Made by a program: the position numbers and the translations under genes. Below the pieces are notes generated by a model. That model was given only the letters and a program-made list of their open reading frames with translations. It was not told where the DNA came from and ran no database searches. Positions 1-12,062 of a DNA stretch of 64,000 nt are shown here, one piece after another. This stretch comes from Salminus brasiliensis (lineage: Eukaryota; Chordata; Actinopteri; Characiformes; Bryconidae). The stretch is taken from contig NC_132893.1 of NCBI RefSeq assembly GCF_030463535.1, forward strand, positions 19,328,027-19,392,026. The letters are read 5' to 3'. Each line of letters opens with the position of its first letter. Position 1 is the stretch's first letter.

Positions 1-187
1 GTGTAGTGAACACACACATAAACACTAGTGAGCAAACGCACACGTGCCCATCGCTGCAGGGCCCGGGGAGCAGGTGAGGGTGAAGGGCCTTGCTCGAGAG
101 CCCCACAGTGGCAGCTTGCCGAGCTCTGGTATCAATCCCACAACCCTGCCATCAGTAGCCTGGTGCTCTGAGCCACCACTGTCCCCA
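1..187 (-). mobile_element. tRNA-derived SINE, reverse copy, cut by window edge
   Basis: Read on the minus strand, this stretch has the tRNA-like head (GTGGCTCAGAG, then a B-box-like GGGATTGATACC), followed by a body about an accumulated-count line (CAAGGCCCTTCACCCTCA) and a TG-rich tail. The same family recurs at about 4711, 33247, 57691 and 60660. The tail runs off the left edge of the window. Confidence 0.8.
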
Positions 188-946
188 GAAGTCAAAGATT
201 TGAAAGCTTAAATAAATAAGAGGACCTCAAGAGGACCCAAGCTCAAAAGGGGGACCGCTTCTTCTTTGGGGAGACACTAGGAATAATGGAGAATAAGAAA
301 AATATACATTTCTAAAATTAAAAGTATCGGGTGGGGGGCACATTAATCATTAAAACTTCTATAAAATAGTAAATAATATATGAAATAATAACTGCACAGT
401 AACTTACCTAAAGCTGAAGCATCCTCAGAGTAGTCCTCTGAGAAGTCCTATAGAGCGTCTTCTACATTTGAGCGTTATGTGGAGCTTGAGCCTTGCCTTA
501 TTTGCCATAGACTTTTTTTTTTATTATTACTATGACTCCTTTTTGTTTTTTACCCCACAAGAATTAGCTGAATATTCACCAACATGTCAGTCCACACAGG
601 ATTATTACAAACTGGGCCTCTTTCCACAGTTTATTGTATAGAGGATAGGCATAGCAGGTCATAGAAATGAATGGCACAGAGCAAAAAGCACTGAGATACT
701 CTGGTAATAATTACAATACCCCACCTCTCCATGTAAACTAACCCCGTCTGAATGGTGCTAGACTCAGTAATTTCCTAACACATACCTAACAAACCGTCTT
801 CGTCCCTCCTAATAATCTGGATCTAGACTAGGTAGACCACATGGTTTTCTTTGTCTCTTTAACAAGCCTTGAACATGGGGTTTGTGGGATATTGACTTCA
901 AGGGTGACTTAAAGGCATCTCTTTCTTTGTCTGTCTCTGTGTGTAG

Positions 947-1055
947 GATCTGCAGCAGGTAATGGTATCTGGGCCCAACCTTAACGAAACCAGCATCGTA
1001 TCGGGTGGCTATGGTGGCACAACAGAAGGCATCATTCCTACCAGCTCTATCAAAG
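947..1055 (+). CDS. arfip2: arfip2 coding exon (first in window)
   Basis: It encodes 36 residues from [10 protein letters not shown] to PTSSIK plus one base. The acceptor is gtgtag before 947 and the donor gtatca after 1055, so it exits in phase 1. This is the poorly structured N-terminal region ahead of the amphipathic helix. The family starts about 33 residues earlier, so a further coding exon lies outside the window. Confidence 0.9.
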
Positions 1056-4000
1056 GTATCACTCTCGCTGAGTTGCACATCCCATGCTCTTCTATGTCCT
1101 TCTTTTCTTTCCTTGCCTTCCTGCTATAATCTTTTTTTTTTCCTTTGACTGGACATGGTGTGCTTCTGAATCGGAATTGTGGGAGGGGAAAGGTTTTGTG
1201 CTTTAAGGAATGTTTTTCTTCCAGCCCAACGCCCTACTCGAAGATTTAATATCTGGAATTGCTTGTTTGATTGTTCGTTTGTGTTTGTTCTATTATTCAG
1301 GGTCCTGGAAAACCTGGAAAGTCATGGAAAATAAACATTCTAAAATCCAGTACTGAATACTGAATGACCAATCGATGCCCGTATTTCATATGACCATGCA
1401 CCGTTTTGGCCGTGGTATCATGAACGTGCATTATGTAGTTAACTAGCTAGCCTGGACAGTCTTTCAGCTAGTAGCGTGGACTAAACATTCCCGTAATCCT
1501 GGAATTTTGAGTTATTTGGTACTTAAAAAGTCATGGAAAGTCCTTGAATTTGAAATTGTTGAAAGTGTATGAACCCTGATAAAAAAAAAAAGTAAAATGC
1601 CATCAATGCTGTGCAGTATAATGGGCCTCGTTCACCAGCCGTTCTTAAGAAGGATTTTCTTCTTAAAACCCACTTATGCAGTTTTTACGAAGATTCTGAC
1701 ACTGTTCTGTTTTCTTATTTAGGATTTATTTGGGATCCATCATTATAAGAGCAGAGCTGCGAACCACTCTGACATTGACTTTTTGTTTTGACTTTTTGTG
1801 TTTACTTTTCTCAAGAATTTCTCTAAGACAATTCTTAGAAAGCTAGTGGTGAATAATAATGAAACATCAACAGCCAATCAACTTTAGCTCCTCCCTTCAG
1901 TGTTCTATCTAAATTCTTGCTAGCTACCAAAGCACATGCGCAACCACTACCTAGGCTAGGCTTCTGCTCACCTTTAGTTCTAATTAGTTTTTGATATGGC
2001 TGCCGTCTGTGCTCATAAATTCTATTCATGGTTTCCATTTTGCTTCTGTCGAATATTCAGATTTTTAAGAATTGCATTGTTTCAAACTGAAATTTGAATT
2101 TTGACATTTTTTGCAGCCCTAATGTTAACATGAGGCACATATTTGGGCCAGTTCTAAAGTGAATTGTGTGTAATCCTAACTCAACTAGTGTTTTTTAAAC
2201 CGCAAATGACCGCTGTATTAAATATTGTAGATACAATATATTGCCACTGTCATGGTAAAACCTAGTGTCTCCAAAATAGCAACTTTTCCAGGAACATTTC
2301 AAAAGACGTAAATATAAAAAGGTCATTCCAGGTCATTTTGGAGTGTTCCTATTGGTCCATTCATCAGGAGTTTTTTCTTTTCTTTTCTTTGTGTGTGTGT
2401 GTGTGTGTGTGTGTGTTACATTAAGATGACTTGCTCCTCCCCTATACAGGTCATGCAATGCATGGACTTCGCAAGACCTCCTGTGTTATCTGGCGCCAAG
2501 ACATTATCATTAGGTCCTTCAAGTCCTGTAAGTTGTGAGGTAGGGCTTGCATCAATAAACCTTAGGTTCTTCAGTTCTCTTTTGGTAGATACTGACCACT
2601 GCATACTGGGAACACTCCATAAGACCTGCCTGATGTTTTGGAGAAGCTTTTCCTGAGTACATCTAGCTATCTGCTATACCTATAAGTTGGCTCTTGTCAC
2701 AGTGGCTCAGATTCTTGTGCTTGACCGTTTTTCCGGATTTTAACACATCACCTCCGAGAACTGACCGTTCACCTGCTGTGTAATTGGTAAAATATCCACT
2801 CCTTGACTGCTGCCATTGAAGCCAGATTGTCAGTGTTCTTCATTTGACCTGTCAGTGGTGCTGATGTTGGCTGGCTGCTATATACAAGCATATTGTGTTG
2901 TATTGATCAACCACCCACCCCCTTTAAGCGAGGCTAACTAAGTTGTGACAGACAATGGGACTGGTTGGGAGCCAGTATTCAGTGCCTTTTATAATGAGAC
3001 GTGCGCTACACATTATGCTGAGAAGAGCTTATGATGACATATTATAATGATGCCACCACGCTTTCATACCGCCCACCACTGTTTGAATGTCGAGTCGTCT
3101 TTTGCCCAGAGTGTGCCCTGCATATTGCAGCTTTTTTCTGTGCTGGTTCCACAGGTCTTTGTGGGACTTGCAGCCGATGGAAACCGCACTTTTATTCTCG
3201 AACAGATTACAAGTTTAGATAACGATGATCTTTGAAAGAAGACGTGGTTGCCAGTGTTCTTTTCCGGGTTTGTGCTTTCTGCGACGAGCTTGCTTTTTCT
3301 CTCCCACACAGTTCCTATACTGCTAACTAGCTTTCCCCAGGAAGGAATGTGCTCTATGTTGTGCTTTCTTCCTGGTGCACTTCAATTTGCATGAGGTAAA
3401 AGGAACTGTACGGTTGTAGAACCGGTCTAGTACAGTGCGAGACCCATTTAGACAGTTATCTTCCCCCTCCCCCTACACACACTCACGCTCTCTGCTCTGG
3501 AGGTTCCATTGAGTGCTTTGCATAATTTTCAGCCTCAGTAGCTTTTCTATTGTTTTCTGCTTTTGAGTTTCCCATGGCTCACTATGTGTGAAAGTGCAGG
3601 GCAGGGGGGGTGGGGTTCAGGGAAATGTGTTATTGCATTGTAAAGCTCTTTTACTCTGATCTCTTCATGTGTGTGACCTCTGCCATAGAAAACATGTCAG
3701 CTACCTCCCCCAGATCGTTACTGTCTACTGTCTTTGACCCATATTCTTTTATAATCACCTGATTACATAAAAGTGGCGTATTAAATAACGATAAATCAAC
3801 TATAGTAGGTTCTAAACAGGGATGCAAGGTGTGTGTGTGTATATATGTATGTGTGTATGTGAATATATATTGTATGTGTATATATATACATATATATATG
3901 AAGTGAAAAACCTTGATTATCTTTTTTTACAGTGGATCTATTAGGCAGCAAGTATACGTTCAGTTCTTGAAGGTGATGTGTTAAGCAGTGGGCAAGCATA

Positions 4001-5980
4001 AGGATCTGAGCCACTTTCACAACAGCCAAACTGTGATGGATAGTCGACCAAGTCTGAGCATCTCTAAACATCAGGAAGGTCTTGTCGTTTTTTTACTCTG
4101 GTAGGCAGTGGTCAGAACCTACCAAAAGTGGTCCAAGAAAGGACAACCGTTGAACCAGCGACAGGGCCATGGGCACCTAATTGATGCGATCAATGAAGAC
4201 CCCACCTCCCCAAACTTCCAGGACTTGCAAGATCTGCTGCTAACATCTTGGTGTCAGATACTACAGAACACCTTCAGAGGTCTTGTCTTTACATGCCGCG
4301 AATTGTCAGATCTGCTGTGGCAGAAGGGGGGGTTACTCACTATTAGACTGGTTGTGCTAATGGTTGCACATAGTATTAAAATTTTATATTGAGGGTATGT
4401 CTGTCCGGTTAACCCACAGTTGAGATCTCTCTTGAGCTCAGTAATCATAACACAATGGCTTATTATTTTGAAATAACACATTCCATAAATATGCAATTAT
4501 GTAATTGACTGCTTCACGTTAAATGTAGCCGACCTACTACTACTTCATCCATCAGTAACTGTTTGTCAGCTAACCGTTAGCTGATATGAATATGGGTGTT
4601 TCTCCTTGGATGATTTATGGAAGGTAAAACTGCAGAAACTGCTGATGTCAGCGGTGTGCCGGGCTAAAAATAGGCACTGGGAATGGAAATTGATCCTTTA
4701 TCAGCTGTGGTGGCAGTGGTGGCTCAGCGATTAGAGCGCCGGGATATCGATAACAGGGTTGTGGGTTCGATTCCCGGGCTCGGCAAGCTGCCACTGTTGG
4801 GCCCTTGAGCAAGGCCCTTTACCCTCTCTGCTCCCCGGGCGCTGGAGTTGGCTGCCCACCGCTCTGGGTGTGTGTGTGTACTCACTGCCCCTAACACGTG
4901 TGTGTGTGTGTTCACTACCAGATGGGTTAAATGCGGAGGACACATTTCGCTGTACAGTCCACACTGTACAGTGACGAATACGTGCACCTTTATCCTTTTT
5001 TTTTCTCTTCAGAGCTGTGCTCAGTGTGAAGGATGTTTGTGGCTCCCCCTGGTGGCTGACTGAGTGAAAGCGTTCTGTCTGTCTCCTCTCAGGCCCTGCT
5101 GTTCACCTCAACACTGAGTTTCTAGGCAACAGACGCATCCCAGTGGATGGACAAGGTTACTCAGCCCTCTCTCTCGCTCACATGCTCTTGCTCTCTCTCT
5201 TGATCGCTCGCTCGCCTTTTCTCACACATGCTTGGTCAGCCTGGAGTTGGAGATTACTGGCTGCCTCAGCAGTTTTCATTATTCCTTTCTCTTTTCCTAA
5301 GGTTGGGGGTTCTAAAGGACAGACTGATTTGCATCTCTTTATTCCTCTCCTCCAGGCTTTTGGGTTGTGTTTTCCCTCTACCTGCATTGACTCCACTTGT
5401 GTATACTCTTTACTTTTCCCAGGGGAGGAGGTGGCTTATGTTGATCTTTTCACTTCATGTGTGTGCACTGATCTAACCAGAGTCTGAATGATTTCTACTT
5501 GAATGCCCTGTAACAGAATCACAGAATGGCTGAGGAGGTTATTAATGGCTGAGTTGGCCTTAACCCCTTAAAAAGGCTGCGGCCTGCCACCGGCCCGAAA
5601 GTGTTCTTACACACTTCTATTATCAAAGAATAGCCACACCAGAAATCCCTCTAGTTACTGAATAATACATAGTATTAAGTAATAAGTCTTTCTGTGTTCA
5701 CGGGTTAAGTTCAGGTAAAATCTGATGCTCTTAAAAGTCATGCGGCACAACCACCTACAAAGGACTTTTATTCCCTCATGCTTCTATGAAGCGGTGGGCA
5801 GGGTATTGCATCATAAATGAGGCCTCAAAAGCCCTTCATGGTGCAATGCCAAGGTCGTTAGCCCCTTTTTAAATATTTGAAAAAAGAAAAAAAAAAAATG
5901 TCGTTGTCAGGTGGGTTTTAGTTTGCCAGGTCAGGTGGTCTAACCCTAGTTTTCATAGGTTTTTTTTATGATAATTTGTT

Positions 5981-6065
<85 letters not shown>

Positions 6066-9000
6066 CGATGTCTGACAAAAAACCCCAAGACATCTCCAAG
6101 ATCTTGTTTTTCACTTTTTGAGGTAATTTGAGTTTTAAAGTCGTTCTGACAAAATTGTTGGGATTTCATGATGAATGGTCCAATAGAAACGCTTCAAAAT
6201 GATGTATTTTACAACATTATTTATTTATTAAAATATTTAATATTTATATAATATATTGTTGAATATATAAACTATATATATATATACACATATATTCTAT
6301 ATATTATATATTTTTTAATAAAGTCAAAAGATTCAACTGATTATGGCAGATACAAAAAAATTTCTAAGAAATTAAGGAACTTTTAGTAGAAAATCATTTT
6401 GAAAGCCTTATCAGTCATTGTCCCATCAGTATTGTTGGACAGCTGTTGGTTGATGCTGCTTAGAGAATTGTCCTGTTTCTATGTATTTGCTGTCATGCAG
6501 CAGTGCTCAATGTTTAACTTGTGTCTTCTTATAACTTATATTTTCATGTACCTTCATCTCATTCTCATCTCATTATCCCTGTTTTTCTCTCTTTTTCACC
6601 TACCCCTAATCCCGTACATGTCATGTTGTGACATGACATGCTTCTTCATATTATCCAAACCATACGTTTGCTTCCTCTTCTTCCTCATCCACATCCCTTT
6701 TGGCATACACATGCACACTGCCCTCCATTGTCTATCCTTCACTCACCGAACTGTGTTACATGCTTTGCAATGTAACGATAATCTCCCGACGCACGTCCTC
6801 ACTCCCTTTCTCCAATCCCTCAATATGACCCCAAACTGCCTGAATCCCCCCACCCCACACACACGTCATTGCCCCTGGCCACCCCCCCCTCCAGACCTTC
6901 GAATGAAGTGCAAGGGCATTAGCGTTGCGCCCAGCCGGTCCGCAGCCAGCCGGATAGCCAGCCAATCAGACGATTGCCCCGGTATCCCAGGTACCCCCAA
7001 GCCCCGGAACATACCACCATCGCTCTCTCGTTCACTCTTAATCACTCCATCTCCTGCCTCACCTTCTGCCTACATGCTGTAGCACACCGTTCAGGGCTGT
7101 CTCTCTGCTGTGAGGATGGCTGTGATGATAAGTAGGATTGATATCTGATTGGGTGAGTTGGATTGGGTGGAGACTGGGTGATTGGAGATCGGCTTTGAAC
7201 CCATGCCTGTCTGCTTGTGTATCAGGATCCAGCATGCATCACAGCAGCAGTTCGTCCATGATGGCGGAGGAGGCCACGAGAGGCGTTGCTGTGGAGAAGT
7301 TTGACATGATGAAGAAGTGGGGCATGAACACCTATAAGGTATGAAGAATGTGTGTGATGATAAACACAGCTACTATACAAGTGCAGTTAAAGGAAGAGTT
7401 TAGAGAAACATCTAATTGACAGATCTAAAAACCCCAATATACCCTGGTCACCGCAGACATGGTGCTACAGCACTGGTCGGCAACAGCAGCCACCATCTGC
7501 TGATCAGCTGTTAGCCACATCGTGCTAAAGTTTCTCCTGCTAATGCTGCTAATAGCGGGAATTCTCAAAAATGTAACATTAACACAGAAAGGTGAAAGCT
7601 GCATTATGATTCTTCCACCAACCCAGCACATCCCTCTCATCGTCCACACTGGTTGTGCCTGACCTTGAACTGCCCTTAAACTTTTATTCCAGACGCAGCT
7701 ATATAGAGCAGGCCAGATTTACCTTAGTTTAATTAAAATTACACTGGTAAACAAATATTTAGGAACATTTGTAGTGAAATAAGAAGATTGTAACAAGCTG
7801 AACACAAATGTTTTTTATGATGTCTGTATCATGCACCACTTGCCAGAAAATTGCGATTTCCTTGAAGCATTGTCATATGTCTGGCGACATACACTACGAT
7901 GGCAATGTTGGCATCGGGAACTGATGCCGCAGACTGTCCGATGCTTCACGGATTGGCTCCACCAATGGGTCACGTGCAACGTTCTTCTGCCCTGGAACCA
8001 GTTACTAACGAATAAATCTGTGTACGCAAGATTGTTTAAAATTTTGCAATGTTTGTGAAACTAAATTGGCAGTTTATCAAAAAACGTACATGATGAGGAT
8101 GTCCAAGTCAGGAAAGGAAACAAAAACCTTGTAAATCAGTGTTGACTAACAAAAATGACACATTCGGATTAAACAAACCTGAGCCCTAACAAGTTTTGGG
8201 CTTGACACATTTGCTCACAAACTGGACATCTGGACCGGACACCTGGCACAATGTTTTGCTGGACATTGAGTCAAATGACAGACCTCTAGATTGGTGTCCA
8301 AACGTTGCTTCTTCAGCTTTGACGTATTATTGGCTAAAAGGGGCCCTAGCTGGGATAGCAGCCATCATGAAGTACCGGGCATACAGGTCTGTTATATATG
8401 AACTCTCATTATTTGTTACATGAACATCATAGTTCCAGTGCAGATCCGACTACAGAAACGTCGGACACAAACGTCTCTTGGCTAACTGACTTTATTCTGG
8501 TTAAAGCAAAAGTTGTGTAAATATGATTGTTTGCTGAACTATTCCTTTAATATCACACTTGGACCCTGTTTACACCTGGTCACTTCATGTGACTAGTATC
8601 TGACTACTATACCTGGTAAGATTTTAGGCACATGCGTTTATACTAGGTAGTCAAATGCATCTCCGGCTAGTCAGACTGAAATCCGATTGCTGTGTGTGTT
8701 TGTAGTACTTGAAGGGGTTTTGATTATCTAATAATTCTTGGAGAGACGGATGTGTTTACACTGCTAACGTGGCCTCCAGCGGTTTGAGTGCTGGGATTTG
8801 TATCTGGTTTAAATTTGTCTTGGGTGTGTTTACACTTGTCCAGATATAATCCTGATACTCAAGACGTATAAAGTGACCAGATGTAAACGGGGTCTTATTT
8901 CTTTAAAAGCTTAGCTAAGCACAGGAAGGGTCTCCGAAACCGGCAAACTGTTGGCAAGTTGCCTTGCAACTGCACTTGTTCGAGCCAAGATATTAAACTA

Positions 9001-12000
9001 AACAGCGCGCTTTATTTTGGTGCAGTGGTCTCACGCTCTGCCACTGCCGCCGCAATTCCCACAAATCTCTGTTTCTGTTGAGCTCAGTGGCACAGCTCAG
9101 GGAACGAGCATGTTTGCAAAACAGTAGCTTGTTAAGTCCTTAGTTTTCCCCTCAAACATTCTCTCATGCAGTTGTTCTCAGTCCCAGTTGCACGGCATGT
9201 GTTTTATCTGCTCCAACACACTTTCTTCACTTCATTAATTAGTCAGAATCCCTGTCATGTTGGAGCAGAGATAGTACTGTGGGCTCCACGGGGACCCCTG
9301 CCCTATTATGGCCTGCAGGGGGAGCCAAAGCCAAACAGTTTTTCGAGAACTGCTTTCTCACAATCTCACAAAAATGATCATCATGATAAAAAAACTGGAT
9401 ATTTGAGTTAAATAATTGTGTATTTCTGTGCGATAAGAGGCCTGTATATAGGGGTGCGTTAGGATGAAATGGACATTCCTAAGAGAACTACTGTGGGGGC
9501 GAGTTTGGCAGTGATTGAGTTCTGTGGAAACTCTGCTCGCCCAAACATGTAGATGCTAGTTTTGCTTTATCTTGAGAATTGTGTTGGTGTATGTTATGAG
9601 TTAATTTAGGATTTTGCTCCATTTCCCATAAAAGCAGTGGGTGTGAATACAGCAGAAGTGGGCGGACGTAGACATTGGATTACGTGCATTTCTGAAAAAG
9701 TGACTCAAGCAAAATATATATGTATAACAATAATCTGGAAATATTTGTGTAAAAAATGAATGTGTGTGAAGCCTTTTTAAACCTCAAGGGTAATGGTTAA
9801 GTTATTTATCAGCCAATAACGATCTGAATGTTTTTGTTTATGTAAATAATACAGTCACACAGTTTAGATCAGATTAGCTGCTGATTAATACTATCCTATC
9901 CTATTGTCTTTAGTTACAGTTTGTATAATAAGACATTCTAGACTGGTAGAATTAGTTTAGTAGAGACTTTACTCTTTACTCGTTTTATAGTGTTTTTAAT
10001 ATTTTATAATCCAGTCTGACTCTCCTTCCTGACCAAGCAGCTCCCAGCTCCTTTAAACACTGCAGTCTAATCATCCCTCTCACTTCTAAGCATGCTCTTC
10101 AGTGCTGCTTTAAAAAGAGACAGAGAGAGAAAGGCATGAGGTTCTCCCGCTGGTAAAACCGAGCATTTCAGGGATAGTTTTATAAAGGTTCAGATATTAT
10201 GGTCTGTTTTATTGTTCCACCTTCTGAACATGTGCACACCGCTGTCAACTAGCCAACAATGTTTGTTAATGGTGCCTTGAGGACACCAGATTGAGCTCTG
10301 AACTCTGTGGTTAAAACAAAGATTCTGAACTGGCTTTGGATTGAAATAGCCGATACGTGATCCATTAAAATATGCCTGAATTGGACCACATTCCCATTCT
10401 TACCTATTTAAAGGTTCTTCACTCTCACATCTTTTAAAAACATAGTTCTGTACGGAAACTAAAAATGGTTCTTCTGTGGCAATGCTCAAAGAACTGATGT
10501 AGCACCTTTATTTTTAAGAGCTTGTAGAACTTTATGGTTCACGGAAGTTAGCAACATCTAAGCAACCACTCTGGATACCATAGCGACTGCCTAGCAACCG
10601 TAACTGCCTAACCGTAACTGCCTACCTAGCAACCACTTGGCAACCGCATCGCAACTACCTGGCATACCATAGCAACAAACTCTCTACCCACCTAGCCAAC
10701 ACCATAACAACTAGCTGAGATACCTGAGCAACCACCTGGGAAACCATGGAACTGCCTAGCAACCACTAAGCATCATAATGGCAACTGCCAGAAAAACTGT
10801 AGCACCCATCTAGTGTCAACACAGTAAGGAATACCATAGCAACTAATTAGCAACCACTTAGCAATGGTGTAGCAACCAATTCTCAGCCACCTAGCAACAC
10901 CCTAGCAACCACCTGGAACCCCATAGCAATAGCCTAGCAAATGGCTGGAAGTGCAGTCCACTTTGGCTGTACAACCATTCTGTGTTTTCTTCTGGAAATG
11001 CACTTTTCTGCTTATGAATGACTTACTTCCTGTTCCCAGCTTTTGAATGATTTATTTGGCATCTTGCTTCACTAATGATATGTTTTTGTTTTTTTGTTTT
11101 TTGTCTCCATCTCGGCTGGTCCCGTCTCAGTGCACTAAGCAGATGATCTCAGAGCGGTTCGGGCGCGGCTCGCGGACCGTGGACCTGGAGCTGGAGGCTC
11201 AGATCGAGGTCCTGCGGGACACGAAGCGGAAGTACGAGAACGTGCTGCGCCTGGCCCGCGCACTCACCAACCACTTCTACAGCATGGTGCAGACGCAGCA
11301 CGCGCTGGGGGACACCTTTGCTGACCTCAGCCAGAAATCTCCAGAGCTGCGGGTGAGATCACTATTCAATTAAAGATGTTCTGTAATCACGATTCAGGTC
11401 ATTGCTTTTATTTACATGCATTGACCATTCTATATCTGTCACAGCTGATTGAAAATTAATAAATTCATTTATAAATATATTTATGTATTAATTTATTTAT
11501 TTACATATTATGGAAAACTCACTTTTTCAGTACATGTGCACATAAATCTGGGTATTTGGAATGTATTCCAACCCACAAACTGGGAAATAGCTTTTGGAAA
11601 GAAAGAATTTCAAAAGGTAGTTGTGTGATTATAGAGTGCATTTTTAAAGGCTTCTTCATAATGCATAAGCAGGTGTGCGAAAAAGATGTCATTTGCATTT
11701 GCCATAGTCAGACACCAATCATATCAAATCGAATCACTTTGACACATCACATTAACACAGGTGTAAAAGTGAGTGGAAAACACAAATATATACAAATATA
11801 TACAAAATAAGACCCAGAATATATACCCACATTTACTTACACTATACATACATTTTACACATACACTATATGTGCGTTATTGAAGTGTTTAGAATGTACA
11901 GGTGTAATATATATTTGAAGTATATAGATAGACATTGGATAAGATCAATGTAGTGAGTGGGGAGGCCTTTGGTGGGTGCAGTGTGACTGTGACCAACAGT

Positions 12001-12015
12001 TCCAGTAAGTAAGTG

Positions 12016-12062
<47 letters not shown>

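Larger units (their letters stand above)
1056..6894 (+). other. arfip2 intron rich in repeats
   Basis: This 5.8-kb intron holds two MITE-like elements (about 1.3 and 1.6-1.85 kb), Tc1 remnants (2.4-2.9 and 4.1-4.4 kb), a SINE (4.7-5.0 kb) and long AT-rich DNA (6.0-6.3 kb). Between 2.9 and 4.1 kb there is only non-coding sequence with short TG/TA tracts. No further exon is supported. Confidence 0.7.
7339..11130 (+). other. arfip2 intron
   Basis: No coding exon is recognised here. It holds one MITE (8561-8894), a low-complexity CTAGCAACC minisatellite (10545-10945) and otherwise unique-looking AT-rich DNA. An open frame at 7831-8058 matches nothing I recognise. Confidence 0.65.

Noticed and set aside
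4711..4800. tRNA gene
   Set aside because: A and B boxes are present but the sequence does not fold into a cloverleaf and continues into a dispersed SINE body.
6399..7082. 227-residue continuous ORF
   Set aside because: Only 6895-6990 matches arfaptin and has splice sites; the rest is pyrimidine-rich intron that happens to be open.
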